Origin: a virus
Length of the DNA stretch: 64,000 bases
Strand: one strand, 5' to 3'
IMG/VR virus record: IMGVR_UViG_3300044568_004391
Span: 87,985-151,984 of that record
Every line of letters starts with the position of its first letter. The first letter of the stretch is position 1. The translations under genes were made by a program, and so were the position numbers. Positions 57,127 to 63,815 of the stretch are shown here, in pieces. Below the pieces are notes generated by a model that had not been told where the DNA came from, did not search any database, and was given only the letters and a program-made list of their open reading frames with translations.

Positions 57127-57714
57127 TTATAGAATATCACCATTTATCATATAGACAGAGGATCCCTTATGATCATTATCCAATGTGTATTGAGGTGCAC
57201 AAATTTCCCCCTTAAAGAAGATTTTGGAGATAAAATCAATCTCGAAATTTGGTGCAACCACTGATCCGCTTACAAATGAAAAATCTGATGGAACCGGAAC
57301 TGTGTCGGATTCGATATTCAATTCAAAAAGACCTCCCTTGTATTCGTCAACAAACAACATAACATTTTCGAATTCTTCATCTATCATAATATCGAAAGTT
57401 TCTGACAAATCTTCTTCATCATAAAATTCCTCATGATTGTTGATTTCGGTTCCGATAAATTCACAAACCACATTATTATCGGAATCTTCAACTTTAAACC
57501 AAAGATTTTCAAGATTGAAATGTGGTCGTGAAATATCCATAAGTTCCATACCTGCAAGACTGAGCATGGTTTCAATTTCTTCATAAACGGACACAATATC
57601 ATTTGTGTCGTTTTTCATCAAAATATCTTTGATTGTTTCAATATCAGATTTATCTAACCCGAATGTACGAAAGTGGTTCTCCCAACCACTAACAAGAACT
57701 CTATAACTTTGCAT
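57127..57714 (-). CDS. Protein of unknown function, acidic
   Basis: This 195-residue protein is strongly acidic (net negative, with 'NNHEEFYDEEDLSETFDIMI'). No known domain. The promoter region has a TATATTTTTAT sequence, a variant of the ATATTTAT box. It stands between a tRNA-Lys gene and the 56337 gene. Confidence 0.6.
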   Translation of the reverse strand: MQSYRVLVSGWENHFRTFGLDKSDIETIKDILMKNDTNDIVSVYEEIETMLSLAGMELMDISRPHFNLENLWFKVEDSDNNVVCEFIGTEINNHEEFYDEEDLSETFDIMIDEEFENVMLFVDEYKGGLFELNIESDTVPVPSDFSFVSGSVVAPNFEIDFISKIFFKGEICAPQYTLDNDHKGSSVYMINGDIL

Positions 57715-57773
57715 TTTTTTTATAAAAATATATGTAAAAAAAATTCAATAGACAAATTATTTTGAAAAAAAAG

Positions 57774-57847
57774 TGACCCCTATGGGATTCGAACCCATGA
57801 CTCTCACATTAAAAGTGTGATACTCTAGCCAGCTGAGTTAAGAGGTC
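57774..57847 (-). tRNA. tRNA-Lys(UUU)
   Basis: Acceptor GACCTCT/AGGGGTC, discriminator A, anticodon stem TCACA/TGTGA with loop CTTTTAA, and T-arm ATGGG-TTCGAAT-CCCAT. Lys AAA is abundant in this genome. Confidence 0.9.
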
Positions 57848-57854
57848 ATTAATA

Positions 57855-58139
57855 TCAATCCCGACAATGATATTTGATCAATACTCGGACATCTTCCAAA
57901 TTCCGATATTTGTTTGCGATCTCATCTGCCTTAGCGGATGCTTCTTCAGGTGAAGAATTCATGATAGAAGAGAAACCTACATTATATGAATATTCATATT
58001 TCGGAAAAACAGAGTTACTTTGAACCTTACGACTTTTGAGACCATCGGAATAACTTACTTTCTTACCCAACGCATTGTAGATAGATCGTTTGCGAGGAGA
58101 ACAAATCTCAACAGAGTAGAAATCAAAAAGGTTTTCCAT
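57855..58139 (-). CDS. Small basic protein of unknown function
   Basis: This 94-residue protein has a basic middle ('PRKRSIYNALGKKVSYSDGL') and a helical C-terminus ('EEASAKADEIANKYRNLEDV'). A TATATTTG host-type box lies 20 nt upstream. It is adjacent to tRNA-Lys on the same strand. No domain was recognised. Confidence 0.6.
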   Translation of the reverse strand: MENLFDFYSVEICSPRKRSIYNALGKKVSYSDGLKSRKVQSNSVFPKYEYSYNVGFSSIMNSSPEEASAKADEIANKYRNLEDVRVLIKYHCRD

Positions 58140-58159
58140 ATCGGTTTTCTTCAGTGAAA

Positions 58160-58167
58160 CAAATATA
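58160..58167 (-). promoter_or_regulatory. TAnnTTTG -7 box for the gene at 57855-58139
   Basis: TATATTTG on the minus strand, 20 nt before the start. Confidence 0.5.
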
Positions 58168-58229
58168 CAACCAATTCACCGAATTACCAAATATTTTAAA
58201 GAAAAGGAAGAGTTCTTTTGTTTATTTAT

Positions 58230-58595
58230 TTATTCACCCATTATGATTGACCCATAACGATTAGTCAATCGGTTTTCTAGTTTATCTAATCTACTGTCCA
58301 AATCACGATTAAAGTTCATCTCAACTTCATCGATTCGTCTGTGAAGGTGATCTTTTGATAAGTCAAGCTCACGAGACAAATCATCAACAACTTCTGAAAC
58401 ACGTCTATCCATCATTTCACGATCACGAGCATAGTTGGAATGATCGTATGACATTTGTTCTCTTATGTCATCTATTTCTTGTTGTTTTTCTTGCAACAAT
58501 TTGATTTTTTTGTTCACGGAAACTAAAAACACTATCAAACCAATAAAACCTGATAGTATCATACCCCCCACGAAATTTAATAATTCTATTGTCAT
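58230..58595 (-). CDS. Single-pass membrane protein with coiled coil (spanin-like candidate)
   Basis: This 121-residue protein has an N-terminal membrane helix (LLNFVGGMILSGFIGLIVFL) and a long charged coiled coil up to the C-terminus ('RRVSEVVDDLSRELDLSKDH' and on). The layout resembles i-spanins or stator-like scaffolds. No partner o-spanin was identified; lipoprotein genes are several kb away. Confidence 0.55.
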   Translation of the reverse strand: MTIELLNFVGGMILSGFIGLIVFLVSVNKKIKLLQEKQQEIDDIREQMSYDHSNYARDREMMDRRVSEVVDDLSRELDLSKDHLHRRIDEVEMNFNRDLDSRLDKLENRLTNRYGSIIMGE

Positions 58596-58632
58596 TTTTT
58601 AAATTTTTTTAATGTCAAAGAACTCTTCCTTG

Positions 58633-58705
58633 TCGAGAAAGCGAGACTCGAACTCACAACTTCTGCGTCCCAAACGCAGCGCTCTACCAATTGAACTATT
58701 TCTCG
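58633..58705 (-). tRNA. tRNA-Pro(UGG)
   Basis: Acceptor CGAGAAA/TTTCTCG, discriminator A, anticodon stem CTGCG/CGCAG with loop TTTGGGA, and T-arm GTGAG-TTCGAGT-CTCGC (one G-C/T-G adjusted pair). Confidence 0.88.
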
Positions 58706-58715
58706 ATATAACTTG

Positions 58716-58795
58716 TGGGGGTAGATGGACTCGAACCACCGAACCGTTAGGAGCTGATTTACAGTCAGCCGCAATTGCCACTATGCGATACCCCC
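58716..58795 (-). tRNA. tRNA-Tyr(GUA)
   Basis: Acceptor GGGGGTA/TACCCCC, discriminator A, anticodon stem GCTGA/TCAGC with loop CTGTAAA, and a long variable arm, as expected for bacterial tyrosine tRNA. Confidence 0.9.
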
Positions 58796-58907
58796 AAAAT
58801 GACCGTTTTTTCCCCCATTAGCCCACCCAAGAGAGGGACCTTGTGATGGATTTTAGTTCAGGAAGTCTGACAGGGTTTCCCCCATCAGACCGTTACCACG
58901 GACAAAC
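58796..58907 (-). other. Non-coding spacer with a strong hairpin
   Basis: The spacer between the phosphoesterase gene and tRNA-Tyr holds GTCTGA/TCAGAC (58865-58870 with 58885-58890) enclosing a GGG/CCC stem with a GA-rich loop. It may be a processing or termination signal in the tRNA transcript. Confidence 0.4.
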
Positions 58908-59618
58908 CTACCCACTTACAACACCAATCATAAAATAATTTTCCTCGTAGATCAAGTAATTACCAACGGGCAAAGCATCAATTAAAAATAATTTATTTTC
59001 CAACATCAATTTCATCGGCATTTCTTTAACTTCTGTATGACCCACGACTTGAATATATTGATCATTCAAAAAAGTATTTTTATTTCCCGACATCAAACTT
59101 CTTGGACGAATCCAAATCGGTGTTTGCATGATATCATCACCTGTTGGATCAAATATTCCGTTGAATTCAAAATTTCGTGGTTTGTATTTCCAAATTTCAT
59201 TTACAAAGTTAGAGATAGGTTCTCCTTCCTTGTATCTATTTTGATTTACCAACCAATCATAACCAATACCCGCATGTGAACACAAGATATTATCCATCTC
59301 ATAACACATTTGAAGGTGGTGTAGGTTTTCTTTAATAAGAAGTTGAATTGCCGGTCCTGCACTCCGTTGAAATCCACTATACACTTCGTAAGTGTTGATA
59401 TAATGGAAGTCATGATTACCAATCAACATAATAACCTCACATTCACCTTTTTCTTTGAACTCAATAATTTCCTTGAAATTATATTGTTGCTCTGCTGATC
59501 CAATGTCGAAACTGTCAAAATAATCCCCGATGAAAACAACCCGATCAGGTTTTTCACTTTCTACGATTTTTTTCCATATGTCTCGACCATGAATATCTCC
59601 GATAAAGATTGTTTTCAT
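58908..59618 (-). CDS. Metallophosphoesterase (Ser/Thr phosphatase-like)
   Basis: This 236-residue protein carries the calcineurin-like motifs in order: 'MKTIFIGDIHGRDIWKKIVE' (GDIHGR), 'VVFIGDYFDSFDIG' (GDYxDS), 'VIMLIGNHDFHYINTY' (GNHD), and 'ILCSHAGIGYDW' (SHAG). It uses two metal ions to remove phosphate from proteins, nucleic acids or nucleotides. Phage members of this family often counter host signalling or repair RNA or DNA ends. Confidence 0.85.
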   Translation of the reverse strand: MKTIFIGDIHGRDIWKKIVESEKPDRVVFIGDYFDSFDIGSAEQQYNFKEIIEFKEKGECEVIMLIGNHDFHYINTYEVYSGFQRSAGPAIQLLIKENLHHLQMCYEMDNILCSHAGIGYDWLVNQNRYKEGEPISNFVNEIWKYKPRNFEFNGIFDPTGDDIMQTPIWIRPRSLMSGNKNTFLNDQYIQVVGHTEVKEMPMKLMLENKLFLIDALPVGNYLIYEENYFMIGVVSG

Positions 59619-59634
59619 TAGTTTATTATTTTAG

Positions 59635-59732
59635 TAGTCAGGACAGGACTCGAACCTGTACGTATAGGATTAGCGCGTAGCCTATACACATCTTATTTGA
59701 GGAGTGCGTCTAACCAATTCCGCCACCTGACT
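59635..59732 (-). tRNA. Probable tRNA-Leu(CAA) with aberrant anticodon arm
   Basis: The acceptor (AGTCAGG/CCTGACT), D-arm (GGCGGAATTGGTTAGAC), T-arm (ACAGG-TTCGAGT-CCTGT) and long variable stem (TATAGG/CCTATA) are good. The anticodon arm is odd: CACTC pairs with GA(T)GTG only with a bulge and closes an expanded loop CTCAAATAA. At 98 nt it is long for a leucine tRNA. It may be decayed or may have an unusual structure. Confidence 0.55.
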
Positions 59733-59738
59733 GTGTTT

Positions 59739-59942
59739 TTAGTCTTTAAACTCTCGATAAACAAACATGAAAAAACAAATGTAACTAAGGGTCAACCCAC
59801 CCACTAGAGAGTATCTGATTAGCTCGTGAAGTAGGGTACCGTCGAGTGGCACATCCCAAAGGATACAAGTTAAAAAAACAATAAATGACAGGATGAAGAG
59901 TGTGAGTGATGCAAATCCTGTGATGTTGATTAGTTTTTTCAT
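59739..59942 (-). CDS. Small two-helix membrane protein
   Basis: This 67-residue protein has two hydrophobic helices (LTLFILSFIVFLTCILW and LVGGLTLSYICFFMFVY) and a short charged end (REFKD). It lies between two tRNA genes. Function unknown; possible accessory holin or envelope protein. Confidence 0.5.
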   Translation of the reverse strand: MKKLINITGFASLTLFILSFIVFLTCILWDVPLDGTLLHELIRYSLVGGLTLSYICFFMFVYREFKD

Positions 59943-59970
59943 AGTGATTCAGATAATTTTTATTTTTTTG

Positions 59971-60044
59971 CTCTCCCTCTTGGGCTTGAACCAAGGACCT
60001 ATTGATTAACAGTCAACCGCTCTAACCGACTGAGCTAAGGGAGA
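59971..60044 (-). tRNA. tRNA-Asn(GUU)
   Basis: Acceptor TCTCCCT/AGGGAGA, discriminator G, anticodon stem GTTGA/TCAAT with loop CTGTTAA, and T-arm CTTGG-TTCAAGC-CCAAG. Confidence 0.88.
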
Positions 60045-60144
60045 AAAAGGGTCGAGTTCAACACGCCAGGAAGGGCCCAACAAGCCTCTTTCACTGAAGA
60101 GGAAGGGCCCAACTAGCCTGTAGGTGAAGAACTTTCGACCTGTA
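60045..60144 (-). other. 100-nt spacer between tRNAs with direct repeats and a hairpin
   Basis: GGAAGGGCCCAAC(A/T)AGCCT occurs twice (about 60069-60087 and 60101-60119), flanking a CCTCTT/AAGAGG hairpin. It lies between tRNA-Asn and tRNA-Gly in the same transcript and may be a structured RNA or a remnant of a duplicated unit. Confidence 0.45.
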
Positions 60145-60217
60145 AGAAGGAGACGAGATTCAAACCCGCGACCATCAGATTGGAAGTCTGACGATCTACC
60201 AACTGAGATATTCCTGC
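60145..60217 (-). tRNA. tRNA-Gly(UCC), imperfect acceptor stem
   Basis: The anticodon arm TCAGA/TCTGA with loop CTTCCAA and the T-arm GCGGG-TTTGAAT-CTCGT are fine. The acceptor GCAGGAA/CTCCTTC has two mismatched positions (C-T and A-C), so charging may be weakened. Discriminator T, as in glycine tRNAs. Confidence 0.75.
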
Positions 60218-60222
60218 AAACG

Positions 60223-60295
60223 AGCCTCTAGACGGACTCGAACCCCCGACCCGCTCATTACAAATGAGCTGCTCTACCAACTGAGCTATAGAGGC
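60223..60295 (-). tRNA. tRNA-Thr(UGU), canonical class I
   Basis: Acceptor GCCTCTA/TAGAGGC, discriminator T, anticodon stem GCTCA/TGAGC with loop TTTGTAA, and T-arm CGGGG-TTCGAGT-CCGTC. Confidence 0.9.
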
Positions 60296-60301
60296 AAATA
60301 G

Positions 60302-60375
60302 TCCTCCCACTTGGATTTGAACCAAGGACCTACGGTTTATGAGACCGCCGCTCTAACCGATTGAGCTATGAGAGG
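60302..60375 (-). tRNA. tRNA with CAU anticodon (Met or Ile2)
   Basis: Acceptor CCTCTCA/TGGGAGG, discriminator A, anticodon stem GCGGT/ACCGT with loop CTCATAA, and T-arm CTTGG-TTCAAAT-CCAAG. CAU could be elongator Met or Ile2, whose C34 is changed to lysidine by TilS. A tilS-like gene lies 0.5 kb upstream on the same strand, so Ile2 is a real option; the C4-G69 acceptor pair fits TilS recognition but position 5 is T-G. Confidence 0.85.
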
Positions 60376-60396
60376 GTTTTTTTATTATTCCGATAC

Positions 60397-60420
60397 TTCA
60401 AAGAACACCACAAAGATATG
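60397..60420 (-). promoter_or_regulatory. TAnnTTTG-type promoter for the Met/Thr/Gly/Asn tRNA group
   Basis: On the minus strand TATCTTTG (60411-60418) is followed by TGGTGTTCTTTGAAG. Sequence from here to 60385 (ending ATCGGAATAAT) recurs before tRNA-Leu(UAA) at 62263-62298. Confidence 0.6.
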
Positions 60421-60442
60421 AATTTTGGATTAATTAACCAAA

Positions 60443-60856
60443 TTAAACTAAACCTTTTTTCAGTACTTCTGAAACTAATTCTATATTCATTTCGGGATTG
60501 TGTTCCTCTCTATGACAATTCGAACAAAGGAGTTCACATTTTAAAAATTCTTGATTTATGTAATCAATATTACGATTAGAAAGTATCCTCATATCTAATT
60601 TGGATTCTTTTTGTGTTGGATCAATATGATGAAATTCTAATGCCGCTATATTTTTATTATAACCACATCTTTTACAAGATCCTCCAGCTTGTTCAATCAA
60701 GGATAGTTTTCTACGATAAGCCCTAATTGTTTGAGAATGATACGTATTTGTTTGTTTTTTTAATCTATGGTAGTGATGTTTTTGTTTACAAGCGCCAGAA
60801 CAATACATTTTTTTTTGACCAGATAATTCAATATCACATACTATACATTTTTTCAT
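60443..60856 (-). CDS. HNH endonuclease (homing type)
   Basis: This 137-residue protein has zinc-binding Cys pairs at the start ('KKCIVCDIELSGQKKMYCSG' and following C) and a CKRCGYN…CSNCH set around the HNH core 'ALEFHHIDPTQKESKL' and 'CSNCHREEHNPEMN'. Such enzymes cut DNA and spread as homing elements in phages, often beside tRNA genes as here. An ATATTTAT box ends 10 nt upstream. Confidence 0.85.
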   Translation of the reverse strand: MKKCIVCDIELSGQKKMYCSGACKQKHHYHRLKKQTNTYHSQTIRAYRRKLSLIEQAGGSCKRCGYNKNIAALEFHHIDPTQKESKLDMRILSNRNIDYINQEFLKCELLCSNCHREEHNPEMNIELVSEVLKKGLV

Positions 60857-60864
60857 GTTTTTAT

Positions 60865-61482
60865 TTATAAATATACAGTATTATGTTTTTGTTCATAATC
60901 CTTGATCATTTTTTTCACGACAGTTTTAAGACCGGGGTTGACCTTTAGAAGTTCGGGAATAATATTATGTCTGATTCTATTTCTTGAATATTCCACCGAG
61001 TTATTTGATTCGTCTTGAATAAAAGGTACATTTTTCCTTTTACACCAACTTTCGAACTCAGACTTTTCAGTCAAAAGAAAAGGACGAATAACATTTTCCT
61101 TACGATAAGGGATGACCGATTGAAACCCCCTCGTCATAGTGAAAATATATGTTTCTAGACAATCATCCAAATGGTGACACGTTACGATTGGAAAATCAAA
61201 TGATCTAAAAAACTTATACCTCAAATCAGACCACACCTTTTCCTTGTTGGATTTTGGTTTTTGATCCGTCCTTCCAACAAACAAACTCAAACCGTTTTCC
61301 TCACAATATTTGGTGATAAACTTTTCAGCATCATCACCGTGTTCTGTATTGTGATTGAAATAAAGGACGTGTGGATTATAATTTGATCTTCTCAAAAAAT
61401 CCAAGACGGCCATAGAGTCAACCCCTCCCGAACAAGCAAGACCAAATTCAGAGGTTGGAATATTTCCGAGTACTTTGATCAT
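60865..61482 (-). CDS. tilS: tRNA(Ile)-lysidine synthase-like PP-loop ATPase
   Basis: This 205-residue protein has the PP-loop 'FGLACSGGVDSMAVLDFLRR', and the TilS sequence blocks 'NHNTEHGDDAEKFITKYCEE', 'IVTCHHLDDCLETYIFTMTR' and 'NNSVEYSRNRIRHNIIPELL' (TilS-type R-N-x-I-R). It lacks the C-terminal TilS domains. TilS makes lysidine at C34 of tRNA-Ile2(CAU). The frame is open upstream to 61587 but would cross a tRNA-Ser gene, so the ATG at 61482 was chosen. Confidence 0.85.
   Translation of the reverse strand: MIKVLGNIPTSEFGLACSGGVDSMAVLDFLRRSNYNPHVLYFNHNTEHGDDAEKFITKYCEENGLSLFVGRTDQKPKSNKEKVWSDLRYKFFRSFDFPIVTCHHLDDCLETYIFTMTRGFQSVIPYRKENVIRPFLLTEKSEFESWCKRKNVPFIQDESNNSVEYSRNRIRHNIIPELLKVNPGLKTVVKKMIKDYEQKHNTVYL
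60867..60874 (-). promoter_or_regulatory. ATATTTAT box for the HNH gene
   Basis: The box ends 10 nt before the start at 60856 and overlaps the end of the TilS-like gene. Confidence 0.45.
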
Positions 61483-61497
61483 AACATTATTTTTTTG

Positions 61498-61585
61498 TGG
61501 AAGGTAAGGGATTCGAACCCTTGCATCAGTTTCCCGACCTAGCGGTTTAGCAAACCGCCCCCTTCGGCCTCTTGGGTAACCTTCC
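61498..61585 (-). tRNA. tRNA-Ser(GCU)
   Basis: Acceptor GGAAGGT/ACCTTCC, anticodon stem GCGGT/ACCGC with loop TTGCTAA, a long variable arm (TAGGTCGGGAAACTGATGCA), and T-arm AAGGG-TTCGAAT-CCCTT. The discriminator appears as A rather than the usual G for serine. Confidence 0.85.
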
Positions 61586-61594
61586 AACTTATTG

Positions 61595-62155
61595 TCACAA
61601 TATAAGAACCGGTTGATTCAAATATTCGATCAATAAGGTTTTAACTTCGGAATTACAAATTCCATTTTTGTGATCTGTTGACAAAACAAAATGTTCCAAA
61701 CCCCACCCTTGTTCTCCAAGTCTCATATCATCGATTGCTACCCATGATGCGACGTAAGGATGATTGTCCAACCATTTTCTGATTTCCAAAACTCGGGTTT
61801 GGTTTAACCCAAGACCCATCTTAAATTCGAACTCAGGTGGAACTTCACTTCGATCGATGAAAGGGGTAAAACCGATTGGTTTTTTGATGATCCCCTGACT
61901 TTCATAATATTCACCGATTTCTTCCAAAGTTGCCCATGTTCTCCAATCAGAAGAAATTACAATCTCACAATCGGTGTCCCTGATGACCTGATTCAGACAT
62001 TCAACACAACTATGATTGAAGTTGTCAAACCTATCCAAGATTGGGATTTCTTTGATGGTGGGGCGTGGATCATATTTTTTTTGTTTATCGAATCTTGAAC
62101 CCCATTCAGATTCCAAACAGATCACACCATCGTGATCCATAAAAATTACTTTCAT
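61595..62155 (-). CDS. HAD-superfamily phosphatase of the RNA-repair type
   Basis: This 186-residue protein starts at MKVIFMDHDGVICLESEWGS (motif I DxDGV) and has 'CEIVISSDWRTWATLEEIGE' (motif II, with SSDWR) and 'YVASWVAIDDMRLGEQGWGL' (motif IV). This set resembles HAD domains linked to RNA-repair proteins. The frame extends upstream to 62200, but that would run into tRNA-Leu(UAA). It may remove 3' phosphates alongside the kinase at 52997. Confidence 0.75.
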   Translation of the reverse strand: MKVIFMDHDGVICLESEWGSRFDKQKKYDPRPTIKEIPILDRFDNFNHSCVECLNQVIRDTDCEIVISSDWRTWATLEEIGEYYESQGIIKKPIGFTPFIDRSEVPPEFEFKMGLGLNQTRVLEIRKWLDNHPYVASWVAIDDMRLGEQGWGLEHFVLSTDHKNGICNSEVKTLLIEYLNQPVLIL

Positions 62156-62173
62156 TTGTTTTAATTGTTGCGG

Positions 62174-62259
62174 TAGCCGGAGCGGGGATCGAACCCGCAC
62201 GGACCCTTCGGTCCATTTGATTTTAAGTCAAACATGTATACCAATTTCATCATCCGGCC
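62174..62259 (-). tRNA. tRNA-Leu(UAA)
   Basis: Acceptor GGCCGGA/TCCGGCT (one G-T pair), anticodon stem TTTGA/TCAAA with loop CTTAAAA, a long variable arm (TGGACCGAAGGGTCCG), and T-arm GCGGG-TTCGATC-CCCGC. Confidence 0.9.
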
Positions 62260-62262
62260 ATG

Positions 62263-62298
62263 ATTATTCCGATATGTCAAAGAACACCCAAAACATAC
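62263..62298 (-). promoter_or_regulatory. Promoter-like repeat before tRNA-Leu(UAA)
   Basis: This is a diverged copy of the 60385-60420 element (ATTATTCCGATA..TCAAAGAACACC on the + strand). The -7 box is weaker here (TATGTTTTG). Confidence 0.45.
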
Positions 62299-62320
62299 AA
62301 CAAATCTTCTGAAGTTTCAA

Positions 62321-62353
62321 CCCCTCCCTCTATTCTATATTTTTGGGGAGGGG
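62321..62353 (-). terminator. Hairpin after the 62369-62689 gene
   Basis: CCCCTCCC/GGGAGGGG 8-bp stem with a 17-nt AT-rich loop. Only a short T pair follows on the minus strand, so it is a weak intrinsic terminator. Confidence 0.45.
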
Positions 62354-62368
62354 AGAGGAGCCTACTAT

Positions 62369-62689
62369 TTAGTAGGCGTCCATCTCATCAATCACGTAAG
62401 CCACGTTTACGTTTACCTTGTCTTCGTGGTTTCGGATGTCCACAATGAACCCACCCATCCCGAAGTTGGTCACTCCTTCCTGTTCGTAGGAAGTGAATGC
62501 TTGGTTCATCACGACGGTGGTATAGTCCTTGAGTGTTTGGACGTTGAAAGAGTCGGGTGACACTTCCAACCAAGAAGTATACATCGCCTCACGGTTCAGA
62601 GCCTTTACGACCTTCGCTACGGTTTCGTAGTCGAAGTTGTTGGTTACACGGCCAATCCGGTTTTGGGGGTTGGAGATGACGTTTTTCAT
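62369..62689 (-). CDS. Small protein of unknown function with atypical base composition
   Basis: This 106-residue protein ('MKNVISNPQNRIGRVTNNFD' … 'FIVDIRNHEDKVNVNVAYVI' … DEMDAY) has no recognised domain. Its codons are more GC-rich than its neighbours' (frequent GTC, ACC, AAG, TTC), which hints at a different origin or high expression. A TACCTTTG box lies 21 nt upstream. Confidence 0.6.
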   Translation of the reverse strand: MKNVISNPQNRIGRVTNNFDYETVAKVVKALNREAMYTSWLEVSPDSFNVQTLKDYTTVVMNQAFTSYEQEGVTNFGMGGFIVDIRNHEDKVNVNVAYVIDEMDAY

Positions 62690-62710
62690 GGTGTGATTGT
62701 TTTAACACCA

Positions 62711-62718
62711 CAAAGGTA
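62711..62718 (-). promoter_or_regulatory. TAnnTTTG -7 box for the gene at 62369-62689
   Basis: TACCTTTG followed by TGGTGTT on the minus strand, like the tRNA-type elements; 21 nt before the start. Confidence 0.5.
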
Positions 62719-62793
62719 TGGCAGGAGATTGATCTTTCCAAATCTTGATGTGACTTTTTTCGATCTACGTAAATTAATCTTTAACTGAAGGTA

Positions 62794-63768
62794 TTAATAT
62801 TCTTCAGGTTTTTCAAAATGTATCACTTCACTACCTCCAGGACCTACTTCATAGTTTTTATTAGGGAAAACATATACCTTACCACCTATTTTTGCATAAA
62901 CAATATAATCAATACTTTTACTCTTATAGTCGTTCTTCATACCATAAGTTTTAACAAAATATTTACCGTCTTCTACGAGGAGTTTAGATAAAGGTTTTAT
63001 TTGAAAACTCTGACCCCCAATAATCATGTCTATTGATTTGTGTCGGTCAATTATAGAACCAGGAGGAAACAACTCAACATTACCTGGTATATGATTAGAA
63101 ATTACTTCTGAGGCGTATACCTCAGTATTATAACCATTTTCTATTGACCTCCATTGGATATCCAACAACTCTTTCATAAAATCTTTGTCGTTTTTAAATA
63201 CATCCACTAACCATTCCTCTAAATCTCCGTTACCTTCATTATTCCATTTTTGTGATATTTTTCTTTGTACTTCTTTTTTTGTATCAAAATAATTCATAAT
63301 TGACCATGACTCACCCTTACCCGTTCTCTCACCTATTGTATTTATATCTCTAATACCTGCGCTATATATTTCATCTTGTTCTTTCCAATTATTTGGAAAC
63401 GCCTTTTTTAACGCACTCCTAATTAAAGTTGATTTTACTTCTCCACTATCCTTACTACCGAACAAAATTTTACGAATATCAGGTTTTATTTCTTCAAGTT
63501 TCCAATAGTCAACGTAACCCGATTCTCCATTTTTCGTAAAATTAAAATCTGTAGGAGTAATACCTGTCAACTTAATATTATTTCCAATCAAATTTATATA
63601 TGTATTTTTACCATGTGAATATTGGCCTTCTTCGGTTTTTAAGTCGTTGAAGTATACCCTCCACGGAGCGTATGTTGGTTTATAAGCCCTCATATAACTA
63701 AAACTAAAGGTTACAGGACCGTCACCTGAAGTTAATTCTTTTAGAATTTTGCGTATTTGCTCTCTCAC
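62794..63768 (-). CDS. Putative packaged protein of unknown function
   Basis: This 324-residue protein starts with GTG: MREQIRKILKELTSGDGPVT, with L-K-E|L at residues 9-12. A beta-rich N-terminal part ('FSFSYMRAYKPTYAPWRVYF') is followed by a mixed domain with 'DRHKSIDMIIGGQSFQIKPL', which has the spacing of a nuclease-type D…QxK motif, although this is weak. The C-terminus ('YIVYAKIGGKVYVFPNKNYE') is beta-rich. An ATATTTAT box ends 4 nt upstream. Confidence 0.6.
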   Translation of the reverse strand: MREQIRKILKELTSGDGPVTFSFSYMRAYKPTYAPWRVYFNDLKTEEGQYSHGKNTYINLIGNNIKLTGITPTDFNFTKNGESGYVDYWKLEEIKPDIRKILFGSKDSGEVKSTLIRSALKKAFPNNWKEQDEIYSAGIRDINTIGERTGKGESWSIMNYFDTKKEVQRKISQKWNNEGNGDLEEWLVDVFKNDKDFMKELLDIQWRSIENGYNTEVYASEVISNHIPGNVELFPPGSIIDRHKSIDMIIGGQSFQIKPLSKLLVEDGKYFVKTYGMKNDYKSKSIDYIVYAKIGGKVYVFPNKNYEVGPGGSEVIHFEKPEEY

Positions 63769-63772
63769 GTAA

Positions 63773-63780
63773 ATAAATAT
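63773..63780 (-). promoter_or_regulatory. ATATTTAT box for the gene at 62794-63768
   Basis: The box ends 4 nt before the GTG start. Confidence 0.45.
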
Positions 63781-63815
63781 TCCTAAATTAAGAAATGTTT
63801 AATCAAACCTTTTAT

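Noticed and set aside
58592-58821. Three 60-69 codon frames on both strands
   Set aside because: They coincide with tRNA-Pro and tRNA-Tyr genes.
60113-60325. 70-codon minus-strand frame
   Set aside because: It is a translation across the tRNA-Gly and tRNA-Thr genes; T-arm sequences give repeated 'SSPSR/SSPTG' peptides.
62260-62448. 62-codon + strand frame
   Set aside because: It overlaps the minus-strand gene at 62369-62689 and crosses its terminator hairpin; low-quality Pro/Arg-rich translation.
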